Below are positions 21,419 to 32,579 of a stretch of 64,000 nt of DNA, one piece after another (within the stretch, counting starts at the first letter, position 1; every line of letters starts with the position of its first letter). The stretch comes from Seison nebaliae (lineage: Eukaryota; Rotifera; Pararotatoria; Seisonacea; Seisonidae). The stretch is taken from the NCBI GenBank assembly GCA_023231475.1, contig JALJEE010003034.1:1-64000 (forward strand), in the 5' to 3' direction. The position numbers and the translations under genes were made by a program. Below the pieces are notes generated by a model. It searched no databases, had not been told where the DNA came from, and saw nothing but the letters and a program-made list of their open reading frames with translations.

Positions 21419-21499
21419 ACCCTGTTGGCATTTGAATGTCTTGAGAACGTTTTTTTGATGTATATAAACGTTCTCAAGACATTCAAATGCTTACAGGGT
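21419..21499. repeat. 81-bp near-perfect hairpin (long inverted repeat)
   Basis: The left arm 21428-21452 and right arm 21466-21490 are exact reverse complements over 25 bp, with a 13-nt A+T-rich loop. After a 2-nt mismatch on each side the complementarity resumes for 7 bp (ACCCTGT at 21419-21425 with ACAGGGT at 21493-21499). The predicted foldback has a 32-bp paired stem with one 2x2 internal loop. The size fits a pre-miRNA or a short foldback element; the perfect 25-bp core is tighter than most animal pre-miRNAs. Confidence 0.85.
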
Positions 21500-21809
21500 A
21501 TATTTATGTAATATATTTGGAATGTGTTGGAAGTCACACCTTACTATTGTTAGATTAGCCATATAAATTTCGTATTATAAAGGATTAAAAACCATACTTC
21601 ATATGTGTTGTAGGTATATGTAATCTAATATTTTGTGTTAAATATATGACGATATAGTAAATGAATATTCTGTTAAACAATAATTTAATAGATTAATTAT
21701 CGATTTTTTTACTATTGATGTTATTATTGATTATTAGTTACGTTCAACAAATTTATAAAAAATCTCATAAAATGTATATACCAAACTCCAATATTTTTTT
21801 TTATACAAG

Positions 21810-21873
21810 ATTCAACATAACACAATATGATGATGAAAAAGAGAAAGAGAAGAAAGTTCCATCAGATCAGATG
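21810..21873 (+). repeat. 64-bp copy of the SMAD linker coding segment (direct repeat with 23419-23482)
   Basis: This segment matches 23419-23482, inside SMAD exon 3, at 62 of 64 positions by eye and in the same orientation. The copied part encodes FNITQYDDEKEKE...VPSDQM. Similarity stops abruptly at both edges. It is a partial tandem-type duplication or filler insertion about 1.6 kb upstream of its source, not a functional exon of the current model. Confidence 0.85.
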
Positions 21874-22711
21874 TATAATTGTAGAAGATGTACATGTTTA
21901 GGATTCGAAAAAATGATATGTAGATATTAGTAATAATTCTTCCATCAATTTATCGAGCTCGGAATCTTTTTTCAAAGTAGGACAAGTTAAAGTTTAGAAT
22001 TTTCCGAGGGTTTCATTTCAACATCTCATTATTTAGAAATAATTTTTTAAAAATTTAGAAAGCAAATATTTGCAGAATTGGCGGCTGCCATACACTCTGA
22101 ACTCTATTACCTCATCAATATTGTAGACCTTGTAATTATTCTTTGACAACTAATGAATGACGCTTATTGTTCGGTGGGTTGCGGACGAAGGAAAAGTAAA
22201 ACATATAAATATGTTCATATGACGATTGCTATGGAAGGATTAAGAAGAAATATTTTAGAAGAATTTTATTTTTATCGTAAAAATAAAAAGATTTTTACAT
22301 TTTTTCGTCTGTATAAGTTTATTTTAAATGCTTTAACATAATACATTATGGTTAGTAGTAATGGTAGTCGATATCATTTTATTGAGATAGGTCGGAAGGG
22401 AAAATAAACATGAAGGAAATGAATAAAAGAAGGGAAGGAATGAATTATTGAATCTTGTGCTCAAATATGAGAAGAAGATCGGTTTAAAATGTTTAGCGTT
22501 CCTGCTAAATAAATTTTGGTGTCTGTTGAAATGATTCTTTTTTCAATAGTATATTTTCGTTCTTTATTCTTGAATGAATATTTTTATGTTTGTATTTCGA
22601 TTGTTATTGCTCGTACAAATCTCTCTCGTATACTTTTTACAAATAATTAAGGCGACTACATATTTTTTGTTTGTTTAAGATCGAATTTCTTCCAATAAGT
22701 TGGTTGAATTG

Positions 22712-25011
22712 ATGCAGAAACGTTTCTCGCTACCATTCAACGATTCATTATTAGTCAATCGAACCTCTTCGAAGTTAATGAATAGGAAGAATGTCAAGGC
22801 ATTTCTCAGTTTCCGCAAAACGTTGAATCGTTCGAATGAAAGTGATTATGCAACTCGCCAATTCGACGAAGCGGCTATCAAATCATTAATTAGGAAACTT
22901 TCCATCGAGTCCAACAATGATCTATTGACTGCTCTTCAAAAGAAGAGTATGTATACGAAGTGTGTCTGTATAAAAAGGTTAATTTCCTCACCATTTAGTT
23001 TTGTTTCTGATTTCGTATTTGCATAAAAACAAATAAATGATTTCTTCAGAAATATTGCCATTCCTCCTTTTGTTTATTTATTCTAATTGTCTTTCCGTAT
23101 AATCAACAAATTGTTGTGTATTCAGGACACAAGATGGTCGATTGCAAATTTGTACAAAGAAGACATGGCCACATTTATTGTACTCGAGAATATTTCGATG
23201 GCCGGACATGGGCAAACGTGAACAATTGTTAACAGAACCTACATGTCGATATTCGTTCAATTGTACCGCTGAGAAATTGCTCTGTATCAATCCATATCAT
23301 TATCAAAGAAAAACAGATTTATTCAGTTGGAATTTCTATTTGAATTATTCATTAAATTATCTCATTCTTTCTTAGAAGTGAGAATTGCTCTAACTAATTC
23401 AACTGATAGGAATCACTTATTCAACATAACACAATATGATGATGAAAAAGAGAAAGAGACAAAAGTTCCATCAGATCAGATGGAAATGTCAAAACATTTA
23501 AAAGAGATCACTTCCTCCAAATTTGACAATACTCATCTCTTTCAAAATGACAATGACAGTTTGATGAGAACACGCAACTCTCCCACCATCTTACCACCAA
23601 CAATCAGATTGGCAGATGTCAACATCTCCAACACTGACCATAATATGACGACAGATAATAGTTCGAATGAGAGATCGTTATCCAACAATCAACAATCAAC
23701 AACAACCACTGTTCCCGGTACAATGATGGAGACGTTCATGGATGATATTGATCAATCTGTTTTAGCCGAATTCAATATGATAAAACCAACGACAAATTTA
23801 TTCACGTCAAAAATAAAAAATATTTTTATTAAAGAAAAAAAAGTTTCCAGTTCCAGTTGGGACGACGAAGGAGAAGTATCGAATGACGTTGAATTTTCCT
23901 TACTATCGTCTTATGATACTCCATCAATTGGCGTAAATACGAATGATCCAAAATCTGGATGTATAAACAATGAAGATGTGACGATGGATGATATAATGAA
24001 AGAATCAGTTGACACGCCATCAACCATCTATAACGATGATAATGAGACAATGACATTAACGCCCAACAGTTTAGTGACATCACCTCAAGAATATTTCGAC
24101 GAACAGTTGACTGATCAAGCGATTGATCAAGTGTTTTATGATGGCAATCTATTCAGCAATGAGGAATATGCGAAATGGTTACAAGTTATCTGGTATGAAG
24201 AGGACGACAATCCATATCATTCGATTAATGCCGGTGCTCAATCTATTCACATTTGTTATGATCAAGTATCTCCGTCGTCAACGATCGACGAACAAATTAT
24301 TAATATTCAAAATTTACAAAAAAAAACAATACATCAATCATCTTTTGGCTCATCTGTTCGATCATCAGGTAAAATGAATAATCTCCAAATCAATACGAAC
24401 AGTTTATCTGTCCAAAAGAAATTCGGTTTCTCATTTTCTCATTAAATTCTCATTCGAATAATCTTTGTTGTCTAAATGAAAAATTAGGAGCTGGTATCCG
24501 ATTGTCTAAAGTTCATCAAGACATAATGGTGGAAGTGTTAAGTGATTATCCGGTTTTCATTCAAAGTGTAACAATGAACATATTCTATGACTTACAACCT
24601 TCCACCGTCTGTAAAGTAGAGAAAGGTTTTCCTTCATTTAACAGTTGATACGAGAAAGAAGAATTAATGTTATTAACTTGTCATTATAGGCGCTCAACAT
24701 AAATTGTTCGACATGGAAACATTCCGACGACTAGTACTTACTTGTCATAATTTGAATGATCTTTATGTTCTTCTCAAATTACTTTCTATTCGCGTTTCTC
24801 CCGTCAAAGGATGGGGAAGAGATTATCCGTTAAAAACCTTAATAAATTCTTTCATAAAATTATTATTTTCTCATTTATTTCTGACAGACGTCCAAGAATT
24901 CTTCAATGTCCATTCTGGTTCCAATTAACGATACAGGGCCCATTAAAATGGTATGATGGATTAATGAGAGAAATGCGTCCGATGGGCTCATCCATTCATT
25001 CGGAAACATAG
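22712..25011 (+). CDS. divergent SMAD transcription factor (MH1-linker-MH2)
   Basis: Exons 22712-22977, 23126-23325, 23376-24425, 24488-24625, 24690-24828 and 24888-25011; about 638 residues. MH1 (about 1-155) keeps the DNA-binding hairpin region (DGRLQICTKKTWPHLLYSRI) and the zinc ligands (CVCI; TCRYSFN; LLCINPYHYQR). The linker (about 156-420) is long, Ser/Thr/Asn/Asp-rich and unlike known SMADs. MH2 (about 423-638) has WLQVIWYEED, VFIQSVTMN, LQPSTVCKV, VSPVKGWGRDYP and FWFQLTIQGPLKWYDGLM. SMADs carry TGF-beta/BMP signals to the nucleus. Receptor SMADs end in SSxS, the kinase target; this one ends MGSSIHSET. It may be a diverged R-SMAD, a co-SMAD or an inhibitory type; I cannot decide. Start: first ATG in exon 1; an upstream exon is possible. 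Confidence 0.87.
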
Positions 25012-25422
25012 AGACCATTCGTAAATTATTAAAATGATTCCTTCAACTTTTGCATAGATACTTCACAAAACATTTTTGATAAGTTTAATTCTATTTTTAT
25101 GTACATTATTCTCTCCTTCACTTTGAGTATATCTCTAATAATTTTCTATATCTAATGTCTTATTCTTTTCGATACAGTTGTTTCCACACATTTTATACAT
25201 TCTTCTCCTTCCATACTTTTCTTCAAATTCTTCACGACTAATTTGTGACGGCAACAAAAATCTTATTCATTTTATTTACATTTCTCAAAGTTTATCTGAT
25301 GCCACAATCCGTTCCTCTGAATTTCGTTTTATTTTTGATAAATAAGAAAGTCAATAAATATTCTTTAAGAAATCTGCTTTGAATGAAGAAAGAGTTGAAT
25401 ATAAATGAGGCAAATATCAATT
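25012..25422. other. intergenic, convergent 3' ends
   Basis: About 410 bp between the SMAD stop and the FoxB stop. T-rich on the plus strand, with several AATAAA-like words. No gene. Confidence 0.45.
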
Positions 25423-26293
25423 TCAACAACTTAAAATTCGTTTAACTGAAAAATCAGTGAAATTCTTTCGAACGACCAAATGAGAATTCGATGAATCGTG
25501 ATTACTTCGATTTAATGTTTGTAATAAGGTAAAATAATTGATTGACGTAGTTGGATCTTGTGTTGATGTGTTGTTGGAAATATGTCGATTCTTCTCCGAA
25601 TATGTTAATTGATGAACATTTTCATAATATTGTCTTAATAGAATGTCAATTGGTTGTTCATATTGTTGGAAGTGTTTTTCTTCCGATGCCAATAAAATTT
25701 CATCCTCCAACTCATTTTTTTCTTGAACATTATTCATCTTAAATCTTTTCATTTCATTTCCATGCCCATTCCTTTTGTCATCAAGTTTGAATCGTTTCTT
25801 TCTTCTTAAAAAACTTCCATTGTCAAACATTTCTCCACATCTATTGATTTGGAAAGAAAGAATATTATCAATTTATATATAAAAAAATATTCTATTTTTT
25901 TTTTCAATATTTATTTTTTCTTTTTTCGAAAAATCGTGAATCAAAAGAAAGTTTTCTTATGAGAACAAACAAAAACATTTAGCACTACATTTCTTTTTCA
26001 AAAGACGAATTATCTAACTTTGGATGTAAAGTCCATAAACTTCCCTTTCCTGGTTGATTTGGTTTTCGTTGGACTTTACGAAAGCAATCATTGAACGAAA
26101 GGTTGTGACGCAACGAATTTTGCCATTTTTGTTTGTTATTCCGGTAATAAGGGAACCGTTCCATTATATACGAGTAAATTTCATTCAGTGACAACATTTT
26201 ACTTTTGCTCTCCTGTATGGCCATGGCGGTAAGTGCAATATAAGAATAGGCTGGTTTTTCTGCACCATAACTACTTTTGCTAGGTCTGGGCAT
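25423..26293 (-). CDS. FOXB: forkhead transcription factor, FoxB class
   Basis: Exons 26293-26019 and 25840-25423 with a 178-nt intron; 230 residues. The protein starts [20 protein letters not shown], the FoxB-specific N-terminal leader running straight into the forkhead. The winged helix is at about 12-105: helix 3 is [20 protein letters not shown], then a wing with [20 protein letters not shown]. FoxB proteins continue with GSFLRRRKRFK, and here [14 protein letters not shown] follows. FoxB factors pattern ventral and neural ectoderm in bilaterians. The C-terminal half after the forkhead is short and unconserved. An in-frame Met further upstream exists but the MPRP start matches the family. 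Confidence 0.95.
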
Positions 26294-29280
26294 TAACAAA
26301 GAAGAAAAGGATCTGAAGACTAAAAGAATTTGAGTAAATAATACAAATAATCCTCGTGAAATAAGGAGGAGGATGTTGAAATGAAAGACCGAATGATTCA
26401 TCGAGATCTTCCAAAGTGAATTGAGCAAACTTCATAAGAAATGTAAAATCGATTTACGATAAATTAATTAGAATTTCTTCGAAATATTTTACGATAATTA
26501 TACTCACGTCACAGAGTAGATGATTGGTTTACTTTAAATTAAGTTGTCACCTCACATCTCACTTTTTGAAAAATGTAGAAGAATCTTAGCAAGTTCAATA
26601 AGAAATGTTATTAAATGATAATGATGATGTTCTAATTATGTTGACTAATAGCAATTAAACACCGATGAAAACATTGCCGACATTGATATCATTCGTTAAC
26701 GATAATGATGGCGATATTCATGAAGTAGGAACGACAATGCTATATTAATTACTTTTCTTCTTTTTGAAATTTACATTCTACTCCACTTGGAGAAGAAGCA
26801 AGAAGGAAAATGTTTTAAGGAAATTGCAAAAAGTTTATTTCGTGAAACCATAAAAGATCGTTGATTATCTTTCTATTTACAACAAAATTCTTTTTAACCA
26901 TTTAACGGTTTTCGCTTCCTAAGTCATTTTATCAATTTATCGATCGATCGAACGAAAAAAACATTTAGAGAAAATGATTATAAAGTTATAATATCATATC
27001 ATGTCTAAATTACCAACAACTTTGTCAATAAGAAGGAAAGACAAAATTATTTTCTCATTAATCCTTATCATTTTATCCATAATTGTTTTTCTAATCATAC
27101 CATTGAATGACAATTTATCGATGAAAATTAATGAATAAAAGAAGTAAAATTTATATGAATAAAAATTTCGTCAAATCGATCATTCTCCATTCTTGCCATA
27201 GTTATGATAAGAAAGTAGTTTATATTCTCATCATTTATTCGTCTTATAAATTTTATTATCATTAATAATTCAAAATAGCATTTATTTCATTCTATCGATG
27301 TTATTCTCCGATGAAGAATTTTTTATTTATTTACATTTAACGAAATGAATATCGAAAGATTTTATCGAATATTAATTCGTAATTTAGTTGAAGAGAATCT
27401 ATTACATTTCATGGTTAGGTATCGAGTCAATTTAAATGAAGAAGTATCTTTTTGATATTTTCCAGAGATGATTCGTATCGTTTGAAAGTAAATTAAAAGG
27501 ATTCGTTTCATGAAATACGAATCTCAATTCTAGTAGGGAACATAATTAAACGTGAGAAAAGAAGAAATTTTCCACCAATCGGTAGTTGAAAGTAATTGTC
27601 AAATGATTGAACGTTTTTATGATTTCTCAACTTCACCATCATGTTGGTAAATGAACAAAAATGTAATAAATTTATTTATATTAATAAAACGATTTAATTG
27701 TATCAATTACTTAACGTTCTTTCTATAAATTTTGTTTGACAAACGAGAATTAGCAATGGATAGTTATCATTTATCAACAACAACTAGATATGTACGGGAC
27801 ATCTAACTAACATACTACTTATGTTAAATAATAACCCAAACATCTTTCAAATATGTTAATGTGTCCATAAAGCGCATTGTAGCGAAGTTGATCGAAATAT
27901 ATCGAAATATGGAAAAGAAGTAAAAGTGTTGGTTCTCAATCTGCTGTCACTAACCAAACCATTTATTGAATGTAATTAGATCTGTTTTTCTTTGATTAAT
28001 TCAAATATTTTCTCAATTCTCCTCTGGTGGACGGATAGAGTGGTTAAATGTTTTCTTTAGCTTCTTTCATGAAAAGTTATTGTTTCCGAAAAATAATGTT
28101 TCGTCGTATTTTCTGATTGGCTGCAATGGACAATTTTCAACAAAATCATTCATCAACACGAAACTTGAAAGAAATGACTCTATTGACATTTGAATATTAC
28201 TCTTCGATGTTTATACATCCCTTCGTCGCTTCCTTTCTTCAGAAATAACTACCGTTTTCTACGTATTTGTTCCACCACACCAATAGTCCAATCTTGTCAC
28301 TAACAAATTCAAATTAAGTCAAATAATAAAGCTAAATAGAGGTAGATTGTATAAATCTAAACGTCAGTTTAAAAAGAAAGGTGAATATTCTTTTATAGTT
28401 TGTACCAAATTCGTTCTTATTAATTCGGACTAGAATTTGATGATTATTGAAACTTGGAAGATTATATGATCAAATTTTCAATCGATTTCTGAATCTAGGA
28501 ATTTTCTTCCCAAGAATTTAATCCCCTCTTATAAAAAATGAAACATAGGACTTTTCCCCTTCTTTTTCACTATTTTAAGCAAATGAAAGAGATTAACTAT
28601 ATAACGGAGAATTTTATTTGTTTTTTTTCAAAAAAGTTGATACCTGAAATTAAATGTTCATAATTTAAAGATATCCTCTTGATTTAATAAAATGTAAGAC
28701 AGGAACTAACAATTAAGTAATTGACCTATTGTTCAATCAATAAATATCGGCAATTAATAGAATTCACTTTTACAGTTAAGGCTATAGTTGGTTAGTGATA
28801 TATCTTCCAGAATTTTCAATAAATTTGAATGATTATAAGATTTTTGCAGTTAGTGCGTTTGGCATTTTCAACTTTTTTTTTAAAACTTCATTTTCTATCA
28901 GAAATATTAAAGTTACCATGTTAAATTTAATAGATTTAGAAAGAGCGCGAAATGCTCTACAACATAGTTTTTTCCATAAATTTATTCATAATTTAGAGTT
29001 TTTTAGTTAAACAAATTTAAAAAAATCGATTATTCATAAGACCCTAAGTTTGTACCCAAATACGTGCGATTCGACAACGATCAACAACTTTTTTTTTGAC
29101 ATACGATATTTTAAACATGTGGTTAACCAAAATAAATAATTTTCATCAATTTAATTGTTATCACGACGGAAAGATACTTGTTCCAAGTTTTACTCTCCTA
29201 AATTAGAAAAAACATTAATTTGTCGGAGAAAAAGTCTATTTATAAAAAAAATTTACAGTTGATGTTAGGTGTTATATTTC
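26294..29280. other. 3 kb non-coding upstream of FoxB
   Basis: The longest gene-free stretch in the window, on the promoter side of FoxB, so cis-regulatory sequence is plausible. A 45-codon ORF with a membrane segment lies at 27001-27138. A 71-codon frame at 28795-29010 has no recognisable domain. No exon pairs with consistent phase were found. Confidence 0.4.
27001..27138 (+). CDS. possible 45-residue single-pass membrane microprotein
   Basis: ATG to TAA, 45 codons. A basic N-terminal half (SIRRKDK) is followed by a 17-residue hydrophobic stretch (IIFSLILIILSIIVFLI) and a short polar tail. The shape, positive side then one helix, is that of small regulatory membrane peptides, but there is no family match and no conservation evidence. 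A+T-rich sequence makes hydrophobic frames by chance. Confidence 0.25.
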   Translation: MSKLPTTLSIRRKDKIIFSLILIILSIIVFLIIPLNDNLSMKINE

Positions 29281-30330
29281 AAAATTCGAAAGAAAGGAAA
29301 GGAGTAAAACTGTCGGAATTTTTCGAATGAAGAAGCAAAACTATCAAAAAATTTCAAAAAAATGAATAGAACATTCCTAATTTTTCGAAAAAGGGGGAAG
29401 AATTATCCATAAATCCGAAAAAAAAAGAAATAGAACTGTCCGAATTTTTCGAAAATGGAGTAGATCTGTCCGTTTTTCTTTTACCAGGGAGCAGAATTCA
29501 TAAAGAAGTAGAACTGTCCCCCAATCTCTATTTCCGTTTCCTTATAATTGTCCGAATGGAAAGCGAAAAATCGTTCGTTTCTAAAGAAAAATCATAAGGA
29601 GTACAACTATAAGGAACGACGTACAATTCGAAGATTAGACAATTCGGAGACCGAAAATTCGGAGACTACAAAATCGTTACAGGAAACTCGTTACAACTAA
29701 TAATTCAAAATCTTCGTCTCCCAAAACTAATATTTCCTAAAAATAGCCTCCGAATTGTCGGTCTCCGAATTTTCTAGTCTCCGAATTGTCGGTCTACGAA
29801 TTGCCGTTCTCCGAATTGTCTGTATGGCAACCATAAGTTTAAAACAAAATTGACTAACGAATGGATTTTTAAGGTACTGTGACGGTTACCTGGCAGTCTA
29901 CTCCTTTTGGTTTTTCCTTCAAAAAAGGACAGTTCTACGGTTTTAATTCGGACAGTTCTACTCCTTGTGTTTTATCAAAAAGGACAGTTCTACTCCTTTT
30001 CGAAGAATTTCGGACACTTCTACTCCTTTTTTCTGTAATATAGGACATCTTTTTTGGCAATATAGGACACTTCTACTCCTTTTAACAACGTTACGGACAT
30101 TTCTACTCCTAATTAATTTTTTTTTCGACAGTTCTACTCCTTTTTTGAAAAAGATTTTTTTATAAAACTGAATTTTATAAATTGGATTAGTTATAAATGA
30201 AATTTTTATTCATTAAAGTAGGAAATTAAAAAGAAAAATATTTGATTGAAGTTAAACAACGTAAATAGTAGTAGAATAAAGTAGAAGTGTCCGTAACGTT
30301 GTTAAAAGGAGTAGAACTCGATCACCAAAA
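29281..30330. repeat. interspersed inverted and tandem repeat cluster
   Basis: The right half (about 29893-30146) contains at least seven imperfect copies of GGACAGTTCTACTCCTTTT with 10-16 nt variable spacers; 30012, 30065 and 29982 start good copies. The left half (about 29297-29520) and 30281-30317 carry the reverse complement (GGAGTAGAACTGTCC type). 30070-30106 and 30281-30317 are inverted copies matching at 35 of 37 positions. A second family in the centre, built on TCTCCGAATTGTC, is also inverted (29638-29669 against 29760-29790). The whole could fold back on itself. No transposase or terminal repeats were recognised. Confidence 0.85.
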
Positions 30331-30539
30331 ATGTTATCTATCGATGTCGATGTGACATAATTTTGCCAATATTTGACTACATCGTACTCACTATTCGAAT
30401 TCTGGAATTCTTGGAATCCAGGTATTGACGTCGAATTTGCACGTGTACACTCTAAAGATCTAACGATAAGTGGAAAGCCGGTGTGCCAACGTAGATCAAT
30501 ATTCTTTACAAGCAACGCTATGGAATCGGTGACAGACAT
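30252..30539 (-). pseudogene. unrecognised gene relic at the edge of the repeat cluster
   Basis: A 95-codon open frame with normal residue composition (for example LRWHTGFPLIVRSLEC and SEYDVVKYWQNYV) runs directly into the translated repeat unit (LLLLTTLRTLLL), where the coding character ends. A splice-donor-like ATT|GTAAGT lies upstream on the same strand near 30660-30652. It may be the last exon of a lost gene or a fragment of a mobile element. No domain was recognised. Confidence 0.35.
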
Positions 30540-31160
30540 GAGGAAGATATACAGGAATAACTATATCAATTTATTTATATTATTTTATTCATATTCTATT
30601 TTTAGTTTATTAAATAAGTGATTTTGAGAAATAAAATAGAAGAAATTAAACTTACAATTGTTAGTGACATGTTGTAAGAAATCTCTCTACATTACCAAAT
30701 TCGTCTATACTACAGAAGTTTTATTTATCATTTTGCATTCATTGATCATGCTCACAGCCTTAATAATAACGAATAAGAACTTCTCCATGAGAAATGTTTC
30801 GATTCTACCTTCGTTTATTCGTCAACAGTTTCGTATCCCTGTGCAACTGGAAGAGTTTACTTACGAAAGTTATTCTATTTGCACTTCGTTTTTTATAATT
30901 AATATTGTTGTTTTATCGTAAGCTCTCCTTTTGTATATGCGCGTGGATTAGAATAATATAATAAATAGAATAGAAAGATGATATAGTCTCATGAAGATTG
31001 TGTAGAAATGCAGACTATAAGAATTTTCTTTACTCTTTATTACGTAAGTTAATTTGCGTTTATTAATAAGCGTCAATCTTCTTTGTATTTGTATTTTGCT
31101 TGTCGTAATTGGTTCTCATAAATTGTTTCAAGTTAACAGAACAATTCTAAATGGGACAAA
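30540..31160. other. region upstream of NAA80, possible untranslated or extra exons
   Basis: A plus-strand frame at 30658-30921 contains a hydrophobic stretch and several donor/acceptor-like sites (GTAAGC near 30918, AG near 30999, GTAAGT near 31044, AG at about 31139). These could make 5' exons that join in phase to the acetyltransferase, but nothing in that family needs a membrane segment. Unresolved. Confidence 0.3.
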
Positions 31161-32051
31161 ATGGTCAAACTATTACCAATGGAATACAACGTAACTGTAG
31201 AAAAATTTTTGTTAAAGTTCCAAAATTATAATGATATCTACAATGATGAACCTTTCTCTTCCGAGAATTTGATTAAGCAAATGGAGGAAGAGATTGAGAA
31301 GAACAGTCAAGTACAATCTAATGCTTGTCTACAAATTATTCAAAAATTTACAATTCCTATGGTTCTAGTTTTAAATGATGAATGGCCGAGAAATAATCAT
31401 TTCATTTTTCTTGGTCGATTCCTCTCAATTCATCGTTCAAAATATGATTCATCAGATGAACAACCTAAAACGCTGCCTCACAATTTTTCCATATCATTCG
31501 CATTACTAAATGATGATGAAGAAGTGATAGGGACTTGTATCGTTACTCGATTAAACTATCGGAATAAAGAGGATTTTCTTAAACTTAATGGTATTATGCT
31601 CGATCGGAGAAAAGCCAATTCGATTTCGAAGACCGGTAGCAAACCAATAGGATATCGCTGGAATTATCTAGAAGAAGATCGTAATGGATATCATGAATCG
31701 ATCGATAATGGCATAGAAATGTTTCTTTTGGAATCATTCATCATCAAACGAAGTGAAAGAGGTAAAGGATATGGAAAACAAATGTTAAATCGATTGGAAA
31801 CATTTTTAAAAAGTTACTTGAAAATGATGAAATGTAAATACATTTGCATCTATTTGACAACGTTAGATCAAATGAAATTTTATGAGAACTCCAATTACCA
31901 ATTGAGTAAAACGAAGTTTATTGTTGTAAAAAGTTCAACATCATTGAAGTTGCGTAACAATCCTTATCTCAACTCACTTCAGAATCAAGAAATGACATTT
32001 CAACCGAATACAGGCAATGATTTAGCATTTTTCAAATTATTGAAATTTTGA
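31161..32051 (+). CDS. NAA80: NAA80-like N-acetyltransferase (GNAT)
   Basis: One exon, 296 residues. The NAA80 opening VLNDEWPRNN (human INDQWPRS) is followed by SISFALLNDDEEVIGTCIVTRL, the first GNAT strands. Acetyl-CoA motif A is SERGKGYGKQMLNRLE (R-x-x-G-x-G), after LLESFIIKR. The KYICIYLTTLDQMKFYENSNYQL block matches the family's L.LTT.DQ..FY...GYQL. NAA80 acetylates the processed N-terminus of actin in animals. Compared with human, the N-terminal 60 residues are unrelated and a charged insertion (about residues 125-180) separates strand beta4 from motif A. The start ATG is 31161, though the frame stays open back to an acceptor at 31139. Confidence 0.8.
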   Translation: MVKLLPMEYNVTVEKFLLKFQNYNDIYNDEPFSSENLIKQMEEEIEKNSQVQSNACLQIIQKFTIPMVLVLNDEWPRNNHFIFLGRFLSIHRSKYDSSDEQPKTLPHNFSISFALLNDDEEVIGTCIVTRLNYRNKEDFLKLNGIMLDRRKANSISKTGSKPIGYRWNYLEEDRNGYHESIDNGIEMFLLESFIIKRSERGKGYGKQMLNRLETFLKSYLKMMKCKYICIYLTTLDQMKFYENSNYQLSKTKFIVVKSSTSLKLRNNPYLNSLQNQEMTFQPNTGNDLAFFKLLKF

Positions 32052-32579
32052 AATTCATATTTTTGAAAATTGTATTTTTCAATTTATTTCTAATGAGAAT
32101 TTCTACTGATAATTTTATTATATTTCATAGAATTTCACCTCTAACTTCTTATATTTAATTTCAATTTATGAGAATGATTTTTACACCATTATTCTGATAT
32201 ACATCCTTAAATGGTTTTCTAAAATAAATTTATGACTAATCTTCTTTGAGCTGGTCGATTTACATTTGAATGAAAGAAATATCACAGGTAAAGAACATAC
32301 GAAAAGTGGCTGTTCACAAATCGGCAAACAGTGTATTGTTGTGATGTAAACTTAAAGTTTCATCAAGTTTTATGATCGATCAACACCTCTGACTGTCTAT
32401 ATAATTTTAAATGAAATAAATTTGTCCTTTATGACGTAGATAATGAAATTATAAAAGTTAAAACTCTTCGACTACTTAATAAATTGGATAAAATAAAAAT
32501 TTTAAAGATTTCAATAATAACAAATTGGTGACTAATAAATTATTCGAATAAATTCGATAATAATAATCTTTCAGTAAAA
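32052..32579. other. intergenic, promoter side of myosin VIIa
   Basis: About 530 bp, A+T-rich, with short TATA-like words near 32395. Nothing else was recognised. Confidence 0.4.

Larger units (their letters stand above)
21163..22711. other. intergenic between divergent CNNM and SMAD, with hairpin and partial duplication
   Basis: This 1.5 kb carries both promoters. Two structures stand out and are listed separately: the hairpin at 21419-21499 and a copied fragment of the SMAD linker exon at 21810-21873. The frame around the copy stays open from 21715 to 21930. No other exon or domain was recognised. Confidence 0.5.

Noticed and set aside
28795-29010. 71-codon plus-strand frame
   Set aside because: A short stretch (LERARNALQHSFFHKF) looks helical, but the frame is isolated and unrecognised.
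29281-30330. CRISPR-like array
   Set aside because: Units are short, imperfect, present in both orientations and have no regular spacers; a eukaryotic repeat cluster explains it better.
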